From positions 101,531,002-101,595,001 of the forward strand of contig CM028381.1 of the NCBI GenBank assembly GCA_013146195.2: 64,000 nucleotides of DNA, in the 5' to 3' direction. The notes below the pieces were generated by a model. It did not search any database, had not been told where the DNA came from, and was given only the letters and a program-made list of their open reading frames with translations. Below, in pieces: positions 55,381 through 64,000 of this stretch. A program made the position numbers and the translations under genes. Position 1 is the first letter of the stretch. Each line of letters opens with the position of its first letter. This stretch comes from Codonopsis lanceolata. Taxonomy: Eukaryota; Streptophyta; Magnoliopsida; Asterales; Campanulaceae.

Positions 55381-58300
55381 TTACGTTGATTTTTTACTCA
55401 AAACATCTGCGTAACATCAAAATTCATAAATGTAACATAATTTAAAAGGTAAAATTACTTCAATACTAAAACCACTCTAAAAGAAATTTTTTTATTTTAA
55501 TTTTTTATAAATGGAATAAGTAATAATATGTATGAACACTAATTCGAAAATTCTTTCGATTTTTTATTTTGTTAAAACCACTCTAAAAGATAAAAACTGT
55601 TTTTATTACTGTTTTAATTTTAATTTTAAAATATATTTTTTAATACATCGTTCTCAATTATGGGACGTGTCAGTATTCGAATAAATGTCGATATATCCAA
55701 GAATGTTGTTAAGACCATTTTTTTATTGTTTAATAGATTAATAGATTTTTAATTATTTAATGAAAAATATATAAAACACAATTTTAGACTCTTTTTGAAA
55801 CATGATTAAAATATATATTAATTTATTTAAATATTGACACCCTCCAATACTGATATTCTTCCTACTCGCGCCATGCCATGGGCATGGGCACAAAGACTAG
55901 TCTATATTACAATAGTCATGAGTCTATTGATAGAGGCTATTCGACGGATGAGATTGAATCTTTTCACAAGATCCAACGGGCATGGGTCAATTACAAATAA
56001 TCTCTTATAAACCACCTTCAATTATAATTCAAAAAATAAATAAATTATAATTCAAGTTTGAATTGTGCCCCTTAACTGACACTTGAAGCAATATATACCC
56101 TCAACTATAACATTTTCTTAAATACTCCTTAACTATAATTTTTTCTTATATCATACCTTCTATTTTGACACTATCGTTTCAATTGACATAATTATACGAT
56201 ATACTCAAATCGTGTCATAGGCACGAGAACCGATCATCTAGTTTAAATTAAAAACAGTCATTTAAGATCTAAACAACAGCAAGTCTATGATACAATGTGG
56301 GCCGCTCTGCATACGCATGAAATATGGAATATTGCAGTGATCTATATTTCATATATTGACAAAAGGACTGGAAATTGCTTAGGTTTGATTTTCAATGATT
56401 CCAAACGCTCTGCCTCGGGGCTCGGGCTTATATAAATATAGATAGTTTTAGTGAGTCATTTGGAATAGATGATATCAGAATGAACGTATATAGGACATAA
56501 GCGATCCTTGACCAATTGATGAAGAGCAACGGAGCCATCCATAAGCGACCTTCTATTATATCATTATTTTGCTACCTGCAACGGTCCCACGGGTCACGGG
56601 CCACTGAAAGCCCTTGACTTTTAACTTAAAGAATTCATCATTCCTTTGAATGCGTCATTGATAATAAAAGAAAGAGAGTTCCAAAGTTTTGCCTCTTAAT
56701 TTTCCCTATCTTAAAAAGCTAAACCTTTTTAATTTCAAACTTCTTAACTAGATATTTTACCCTTTTCATAATTGATATACGTTGAACCAGATAACATGCC
56801 AAGTCCTCCGAGGAAGACGGTCGCGTTTTAAGACAAAACGGCCGCGTCACTTTGAGACAATATTACTATGAAAGCGAGTAAAGTTGATCGTGTTACGTGG
56901 TGGTAAGTGATCGCGTTTTTAGATCATTTTAGGGTTTAGTAATATTGTATCTTATATATAGATTTGTCTGTTTTTTATTTACGTCGTTTTATGGTTTGTT
57001 TAGATTTTTTAGGGCTTAGTATTGTATTCCTGTATATAGATTTGTCTGTTTTTTGTGTACGTTGTTTTAGGGTTTAGTACTGTATCCATATATATAGATT
57101 TGTATGTTTTTTGTTTACGCCGTTTTAGGGTTTGTTTTTTAGTATTGTATTTCTATATATAGATTTGTCTGTTTCTTGATTAGGTCGTTTTAAAGTTTGG
57201 TATTGTATCCTTATATATATAATTGTAACCATAGAATGACATAATAAAATTTCAAGAATTTGTTAGTCACAATCTCTCTTTCTTCTATGTGATTAATCTT
57301 ACTATTACATTATTTGTTTGCAAAGTCTTCGGCCAAGCACAAAAATATAATACAATTTGTCTAACACATTGAGCCCTATTTAGGTTTGGGAGGAAACCAA
57401 CTTGAACTTGTTCTATAGGATGAACGTAGATGTTGTAGCCTTGAGTATTTCTAATATTAGTGTAAATTGTTTAGTGACCCTTAATTGTCATGTCAAAAAT
57501 TAGCTCAAAGTTCATTAATAAAGCACCCAACTACTTGAAGCGTGAACAATGCTAAAATCAAAAAAATCAAAATTAAGCATCAAATCAACCACAATCCAAT
57601 TAAAAATTAATAAAATAATTTATTTAATACAAGTTTGATTCAAAATCAAAAAACACATATGACAGTGACACATAATTCAATACTTTTTATACCACAATAT
57701 CTTTATCTCCATTAATTTTAATTTTTTTTAAAATGGCTAAAAATTTGAAAAAATCATAGAAAACATTTCTGATATCCAAATGAAGCAAACCAAATATCTA
57801 TTTATAGGTAAAAATATGCATTTTAATTCAGGAAAAAAATTGAAGTAATTTTTTTGACCGAAAATTGGCTAAGAAAAACGAGGTGAAAAAGAAATTGGAC
57901 CAAATAAGAAAGTGGTATGTGGAAAGGGGGTTTGGAAAGGAAAGGGGCCCACAGTGGTTGTCGGCCACTTTCCCTTTATTTTTGAATTTTGATGGTATAA
58001 ACTATGTTGTTTTGTGCCTTTAAAGGTCAAACGGTATAGTTTTATGGTACAGTTGATTGGTTTGATTTAATTTGATTTGTAGCCTATATTGATCCGAATA
58101 AAACCAAATCAAATTTAAATTATATTAAATACACTTCAGATTCACCATTGTAATCTATGATTTACTTTGATTCGGTTTTTATTTTAGCATTGTTCATGCT
58201 CACAGTGGGTTGGTTGTTGGCTGAGCATCCATTACTATCATCTTGAATGCTCGAAGACTTGTATCCAAGTGTTTCATGCATGTTATCTCCGCCAAACCCA

Positions 58301-58400
58301 TTTATTTCTCAGTCATAACTCTCAAGCACCTAGTCCAGACTCTTCACTCCTGCTTTTCCTGAGCAGCCTGTCCAGGCCCGTATTTTTCAAACCAGTGGGT
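55381..58400. other. AT-rich intergenic DNA with dispersed fragments
   Basis: Holds an inverted copy (56230-56310) of the gypsy-associated stretch at 53850-53930, the T-rich repeat array at 56930-57215, and a copy of the 32330 repeat at 57190-57345. No gene. Confidence 0.55.
56930..57215 (+). repeat. Irregular tandem array, about four units
   Basis: Units of 56 to 80 bp start at agatttgtctg or a close variant near 56960, 57040, 57096 and 57161. Each contains gttttagggttt-like and tattgtat-cctatatata sequence. Confidence 0.75.
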
Positions 58401-58427
58401 CCAAGACAATCCCACCCCCACCTTCAC

Positions 58428-58435
58428 TATAAATA
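58428..58435 (+). promoter_or_regulatory. TATA box of the plantacyanin gene
   Basis: tataaata lies 98 bp upstream of the ATG at 58533, leaving room for a short leader with ctctctcacacacaca. Confidence 0.75.
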
Positions 58436-58532
58436 GCCCTCGTATATCTGATCAATTTGGAGATATCATCGATCTTCTCTCTCACACACACACATAGCAA
58501 AAAACACTCTTTTCTATTTTTGAACTTGAAGG

Positions 58533-59120
58533 ATGTCTCAGGGTCAGGGAAGAGGCAGTGCAGTTGCGGCAGTGATGGTCCTGGTCCTGGTGGTGATGCT
58601 GCATTGTGAAGTTGCTCAGGCAGCTATTTATACTGTTGGAGGTGCCGGTGGTTGGACCTTTAATGTTGTGGGCTGGCCAAATGGGAAGCGCTTTAGGGCC
58701 GGTGACACACTAGGTATGTCTATTTTTCTTCTTTCCATTATCAGTGATGCGGTTTGAACTTAATTACACTAGGTAAGTGTATGTCTAGGTTGAACTTACT
58801 TGAAGTTAATGCCCGAAACTTAACTGGTTAATTTCTTGAGATATCCTCAGACCCGCTAGCTCGTTTAATTATTTGTGCATGAAATTAACTATCTTAATTA
58901 TTTTGGATGCGGGCTTGCAGTGTTCAACTACAATTCAGGAATACACAATGTGGTAGCTGTGAACCAGGCTGGTTACAGCAGCTGCAGCACCCCAAGAGGG
59001 TCTCGAACGTATACATCAGGGAAAGATCAGATCAAGCTTGTTAAGGGACAGAACTTCTTCCTTTGCAGTTTCGTCGGCCACTGTCAAGCTGGAATGAAGA
59101 TCGCCGTCACTGCTGCTTAA
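58533..59120 (+). CDS. ARPN: Plantacyanin (basic blue copper protein), two exons
   Basis: Exons 58533-58713 and 58921-59120, GT-AG intron of 207 bp, 126 residues. Residues 1-30 form a secretory signal peptide (hydrophobic AVAAVMVLVLVVML, cleavage after AQA). The mature protein is 96 residues, the length of cucumber basic protein, and all type I copper ligands fall at the expected mature positions: His39 (GIHNV), Cys79, His84 and Met89 (LCSFVGHCQAGM). The disulfide pair is Cys52 and Cys85. No GPI-anchor tail, so it should be a secreted cell-wall protein; plantacyanins act in electron transfer and have been tied to pollen-tube guidance. The start follows a TATA box and a pyrimidine-rich leader. 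The gene looks intact and is the best-preserved host gene here. Confidence 0.96.
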
Positions 59121-60560
59121 TTCAAACAAGGAATGCGATCTCTACATATATATAATTATCAATGATGAATAATTGGTCAAATAACTAATAAGTATAGGTA
59201 TTACTAGTACTTATAAGATCGAGTATAGTGGATCATCCATTAATCTATCTATGTTTGTGTTGATTTTTGTGGTGAAGTTTTATGGAAAATTTTGTCCCAT
59301 TCCCATGCATCTTGGTTTATGTAATGTGTACCACTGAATTGAGAGAAATAGCTGCAATCAGCAGTCAGCACGCCAACAAAATAGTATTTGCCTGTTACGA
59401 CTTGAAAAAGTCAAGATCCACTTTTTTTCATGAATTAGTGGTGACCCTACAAACTATGTAGCCGATCGTCATCCGACAAAAATAAATAAATAAATAAATA
59501 ATTGTGACCATGTAAGTCAAAGTGTCTAACCTAAAATCGTTTTAGCATCATTCTCTCTCGGTCCAATTTATCAACATACGATGAATCAAGTAAAAATGAT
59601 TTGTCTTATAAATATATAGTCGATCGTCAACCGACAAAAAAAAAAAAAGATTTTGTGATCAAGTAGATCTCATGTAAGACCGTCTTCGTCTCATTCTCTC
59701 ACAGCTTAACTCATCAACATACGATGGATCGGATAAAGAGAATATTCTTATAAAAAATACTTGTAAAATCATCTTATAAAAAATACTCGTAAGATCGTTA
59801 CAGAACATAATGGTCAAAGAAAGAAATGCAAGCACATCATGTTTAGAGAGCTATTGAAAAATAAATTTCAAAAAAATATTAAAAAGTAAACATTTTCCTT
59901 ATAACAGAAGGGGCATATGGTTAATGGTTCTAGAGAATATCGTAATTGTTTCATTACGAATCGACCACCATATATAAACTCTCTCAATTTAATTGGATAG
60001 TGGTATGGATGAGTCAAGACTATTTTAAACGTTTTTTTCTCATATTATTTGATAGCGAGTCGGACTTTATTGTCTTCTTTCACATCTCAAGCGAGCGTAT
60101 TCTTCCACTACTCCAGTGTATTCTTTCTAAAGTAATGTTAGCCCTATAATTAGTGTTACAACTTATTTTGAGAAATATGTAATTGACTTTTTAACTTTGC
60201 TTTTTAGTATATAAGTTGTAACACTAATGATAGAGATATCATTACTCTTCTTTCTAACGGTCAACTATTTTTCGCTGCATTAATTTTATGTAACCATTGT
60301 TTCATTTTCAATTTAGGGCAAGCTACCCAAATAGTCTCTGTACTTTTGGGGTTTCTTGGTTTTGGTCCTTGAACTAAATTTTTTGAATTTTTCCTCAATG
60401 TACTCAATTTTTTTACGGGATTAGTCATTCTATCCAATTCTGTTAATTTTCTACCGTTAAATCAAACCATGTGCATCTCATGTGATTTTTGCTAAAGACA
60501 AATTTGTCATTTAACTTATAAGGGACCATTTAGCAAAAAAACTTATTTCAAGGGGCCTAA
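59121..60560. other. 3' flank of plantacyanin and AT-rich intergenic DNA
   Basis: Contains the duplication at 59456-59780. No gene. From about 60317 the sequence (gggcaagctacccaaatag) resembles the start of a common plant repeat, but its other end was not found. Confidence 0.55.
59456..59780 (+). repeat. Two-copy tandem repeat of about 160 bp
   Basis: Copies begin gtagccgatcgtcatccgac (59459) and atagtcgatcgtcaaccgac (59619). Both continue with an A-rich run and then atcaacatacgatg. Confidence 0.8.
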
Positions 60561-61089
60561 TTGTATATCTCTCATTCCCTCCTCATAACCCAGCTCCCTC
60601 CTGCCAATTTCCCCGCGCCTTCGCCCTCTTCCATCTCACCCATCAATCCATTAACCTCTTCGCTTTACCGTGGGAAGTGTCATCCCAGCTCTACGAGTCA
60701 AGTAGTTCGCAGGAAGAAGAATGTGATGAATCCCGAGCCCTTAGTTTTTGTTCAAATTTTTGTGGATGTTGAGGCTACTCGGTTTTATGGATTCTGGTTT
60801 TATAAATCGAAATTATCATTGAATCTGAAAAACTAAAACCTTATACAACTAGGTTTCAAACCAAAAGATAAACTCAAAATCTTTCAAATCCATCACATTT
60901 AACATACTGATCTTCATATGCAGTTGCAGGTGGGGTGGGTAGAAATGAGTGGCGGGTGGTAGAGAAGAAGGGTCACAAGAAAGAGAGAGAGAAGGGATGA
61001 GATGAGAGACAAGTGAGGTGGGTAGAAATGGGTGGCGGGTGAGGAAGGGGCAGAAGAGTTGGGTATGTAGAAGAAAGAAGAAAGGATAC
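60561..61089. other. Intergenic DNA left of the copia element
   Basis: C-rich then purine-rich low-complexity stretches. A short open frame at 60561-60836 is not recognisable. Confidence 0.5.
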
Positions 61090-61395
61090 TGTTAAAGCTA
61101 CCAAAGTTATGCAAGAAGTTAATGAAGATAATCAGCCAGCAAATTAAAAGGATCTGTGTGTAAATCTTTAATTCCGCTTCACTCTTTTGTCAGGGGTGTC
61201 GAGTGTCATAAAGTAAAAGTTAGGCAGTTAAGTTGTTAGCAATCAGTTGGTTGGTTATTCTGTTCTTCTGTATATATATTCTTGGTATTGTATGGAAACA
61301 ACTCAACTTACAATGAAATAAAAATTTATTTTCTTCTTCCTTTGATCGATTTTTCAAGATTACTGAAGAATTCCTATGAAGTTCAAATTGTAACA
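61090..61395 (+). repeat. 5' LTR of the short copia element
   Basis: Contains tatatatattcttgg near 61270 and an aatgaaataaaaa stretch near 61312 that could serve as a polyadenylation signal. Confidence 0.95.
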
Positions 61396-61557
61396 TGGTA
61401 TCAAAGCCAATGTGCTTCCTTATATCCACCATCATTGCATCCTCTTAAACATCAATCTTTGTTCCAGAAGTTGGTGTCATCCTCTCCATTTTCAGGTTCT
61501 GTTCTCCTTTGTTATCTGTATTGAATCTCTTCGTATCCTTCTTTCTCTCATCTCACC

Positions 61558-63612
61558 ATGACTGAATCAAATCCTACTGTCAAAGATCTTTCCAAAACCA
61601 CTCAAGAATCTAGTAGTCAAGTAAACGAATTCTATGATTTTTCAGAAACCACTTTTCAATTACCCCCTAGTCATTCCCCTAACATCTCAGATAATGAGGA
61701 AGACCAGTTACCTATTCCTACTGAAAATATCAATATAGACAACCTAAATAATGAACCTACCAATGATACCACAACCTCTCAGCCTAAAACTAGTATTCCT
61801 ATAAATAGACCTGTAAGAAACAAATCTATTCCTGCTAAATTTAAGGACTATACAGATCTTCCCTCACCTCTTCAAACTCACAGTGATACAGTTACCAATA
61901 CCACCCTTCTTTACCCTTTTATTAACTACTGCAATTTTAGCCAAACTTCTTCAGAATATATGAAATACTCCTGTAAAATATCTATGGTTTCTGAACCTCA
62001 AACCTATGAGAAGGCAGCCAAAGACCCTCTATGGTGTAAAGCTATGGAGGAAGAATTAAAGGTCCTGGAAGCCAACAGAACTTGGACTCTAGAACATCTC
62101 CCTGAAAAGAAACATAAAGTTGGATCAAAATGGATTTTTAGAATCAAATATAAACCTGATGGCAGTGTTGACAAATACAAAGCAAGATTAGTTTCTAAAG
62201 GATTTACACAACTAGAAGGAAATGACTATTTTGAAACCTTTGCTTATGTAGCAACGATGACATCTGTTAGAATACTTATTTCTATTGCAGCCTCAAAGAA
62301 ATGGGACATCACACATATGGATGTATCCAATGCATTCTTACATGGAGATCTGAATGAAGAGATTTATATGGACCCTCCTCCTAGATATAAGCATAATCTG
62401 CCTAAGGACAAAGGGCCTGTAGTTTGTAAACTACACAAATCTCTCTATGGTCTCAAGCAGGCTCCAAGACAATGGTTTGAAAAGTTTTCCTCCACTCTTA
62501 CTGAATTTGGTTTCTCTCAATCCCCTAATGATCACACTTTATTTACTATGAGTTCCAATGAGAACTTTATTGTTATACTTGTATATGTTGATGATTTTCT
62601 AATTTCAGGAAATAACAAGGACCTCATTGCTAAAGTTAAAGATCACATTCATTCTAAGTTTCCTGTAAAAGATCTGGGGAACCTCAGATACTTTCTTGGC
62701 CTTGAAATTGCAAAGAACTCTACTGGAATGTGTCTTCATCAAAGAAAGTATACAGTTGATATTATCAAAGACTGTGGCCTTCTCAATGCTAAGACTAAGT
62801 CTACTCCTATTGAACCTCATCACAAACTTGCTACCAATCCAGGAATTCCTTTAAATGATCCCTTACCTTACAGAAGACTGATAGGCAGACTAATTTACCT
62901 AACCATTACTAGACCTGACATAGCCTATGATGTCCACATCCTAAGCCAATTTATGGCTAAACATACAACTGAACAATGGAAAGCTGGGTTAAGACTTGTT
63001 AAATATCTCAAAAACAGCCCAGGGCAAGGTCTTTTCTTTCATGCAGACTCTTCTTTGAACCTTACTGCCTTTTGTGATTCAGATTGGGCATCTTGTCCAG
63101 TTACCAGAAAATATGTATCTGGATTATGTGTATTTCTTGGAAACTCTCTTATTTCCTAGAAAAGTAAGAAGCAAAGTATTGTTAGCAGATCTTCATCTGA
63201 AGCTGAATACAGGAGTATGGCAAATACTTGTTGTGAGTTAATTACCTGGATCACAGCAATACTCAATGACTTTAATGTCTCAAATTCTGATCATATTCCT
63301 CTCTAATGTGATAACAAATCAGCCATCTATATAGCAGCAAACCCAGTATACCATGAAAGGACAAAACATATAGAAATTGACTGCCACATTGTTAGAAACA
63401 TGATACAGAAGAATCTGATCAGTACCAGATATATACCATCTCATCTTCAAGTTGCTGATATCTTCACTAAAGCTCTGCCCAGTTTAAAGTTCTCTGATTT
63501 GCTGAGCAAGTTGCAAGTTAAGAATCTATTCTCCACTTCCAACTTGAGTGGGGGTGTTAAAGCTACCAAAGTTATGCAAGAAGTTAATGAAGATAATCAG
63601 CCAGCAAATTAA
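61558..63612 (+). pseudogene. Copia integrase tail, RT and RNase H, with two in-frame stops
   Basis: A 533-codon open frame runs 61558-63159, starting with ATG 162 bp after the LTR. Residues 1-140 are a Ser/Asn/Pro-rich hinge typical of the integrase-RT junction (PVRNKSIPAKFKDY). RT follows, with WCKAMEEELKVLEANRTW, GSKWIFRIKYKPDGS, DVSNAFLHGDLNEEIYM, SLYGLKQAPRQWF and the catalytic YVDDFLISG. RNase H starts near TAFCDSDWASC. TAG at 63157-63159 (expected Trp) and TAA at 63304-63306 interrupt RNase H. The frame then runs on through SSSEAEYRSM and the closing HLQVADIFTKALP to 63612, inside the right LTR. The frame opening next to the hinge suggests that one internal deletion joined the gag start region to the integrase tail. 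The element can only be mobilised in trans. Confidence 0.92.
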
Positions 63613-63862
63613 AAGGATCTGTGCGTAAATCTTTAATTCTGTTTCACTCTTTTGTCAGGGGTGTTGAGTGTCATAAAGTAGAAGTTAGGCAGTTAAGTTG
63701 TTAGCAATCAGTTGGTTGGTTATTCTGTTCTTCTGTATATATATATTCTTGGTATTGTATGGAAACAACTCAACTTACAATGAAATAAAAATTTCATTTC
63801 TTCTTCCTTTGATCGATTTTTCAAGATTACTGAAGAATTCCTATGAAGTTCAAATTGTAACA
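63555..63862 (+). repeat. 3' LTR of the short copia element
   Basis: Matches 61090-61395; includes a 2-bp longer TA run near 63737. Confidence 0.95.
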
Positions 63863-64000
63863 GATACAGTATGAATATTTGCTCCATGTAGAGGTTTACT
63901 AATTAAATAACTAGTCTCTGTACTTTCTAACTTGATATGACCATTTTACCCCATGGCAAAATCACATGACACAAACATGAGGAAACTTAACTGATGGAAG
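63863..64000. other. Window edge, intergenic
   Basis: Nothing recognised beyond the gatac target duplication. Confidence 0.6.

Larger units (their letters stand above)
61090..63862 (+). mobile_element. Short Ty1/copia element with intact LTRs and target duplication, 2,773 bp
   Basis: LTRs 61090-61395 and 63555-63862 (306 and 308 bp) start tgttaaagctacc and end caaattgtaaca. A perfect target duplication gatac flanks them (61085-61089 and 63863-63867). The primer site tggtatcaaagcc follows the left LTR directly, and the polypurine tract gagtggggg precedes the right LTR. By eye the LTRs differ at about 2 to 3 percent of positions. Only 2.2 kb lies between the LTRs, so gag, protease and most of integrase are missing. 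Confidence 0.95.

Overview
This is plant nuclear DNA, most likely from a eudicot. The evidence is spliced genes with GT-AG introns (plus one GC-AG intron), a UGT80-type sterol glucosyltransferase gene, a plantacyanin gene, AT-rich intergenic DNA, and dense nested plant transposable elements (Ty1/copia, Ty3/gypsy, hAT, MULE, Stowaway MITEs, TRIMs). I saw no convincing tRNA or rRNA gene and no bacterial features. I do not name a species.

Layout. 1-2262: 3' part of a degraded copia polyprotein, split by a 1,095-bp hAT-type element with a perfect 8-bp target duplication. 2263-7190: LTR-like and AT-rich DNA, microsatellites and two MITE-like elements. 8041-9250: internally deleted Athila/Tat-like gypsy remnant. 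9251-16551: AT-rich intergenic DNA with a diverged tandem duplication, a C-rich tract split by a hAT-like element, and a 5'-truncated SINE with a 21-bp target duplication. 16552-23732: a 7.2-kb MULE with matching terminal inverted repeats. It carries two convergent intron-containing genes: a FAR1/MULE-transposase/SWIM protein ending in an OTU protease domain, and a plant mobile domain (PMD) protein. Each gene has a tiny first exon near its terminus, and each first intron holds an array of 34-bp repeats, so the two ends mirror each other.

23893-51352: one host gene, a 15-exon UGT80C1-like glucosyltransferase inflated to 27 kb. Its introns contain two TRIM-like elements, a Stowaway MITE, local tandem duplications, a 3.47-kb solo LTR with a TTTTA target duplication, and a 9-kb LTR element. 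The LTR element has gag on the minus strand, no recognisable pol, and an opposite-strand PMD open frame. It is flanked by two copies of a 0.6-kb piece of the host gene (part of exon 14 plus intron), which fits unequal recombination between two insertions of the same family. Exon 14 also has a 1-nt frameshift, so the gene is probably damaged.

51353-58400: gypsy fragments (zinc knuckle, protease, RT on the minus strand) and AT-rich repeats. 58533-59120: an intact two-exon plantacyanin gene with all copper ligands and a TATA box. 61090-63862: a short copia element with intact LTRs and a GATAC target duplication, lacking gag, protease and most of integrase.

The most distinctive system is the MULE: transposase-OTU plus PMD, convergent, with mirrored subterminal arrays placed in the first introns. 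A second, unrelated PMD-carrying element (the LTR element) lies 18 kb away.
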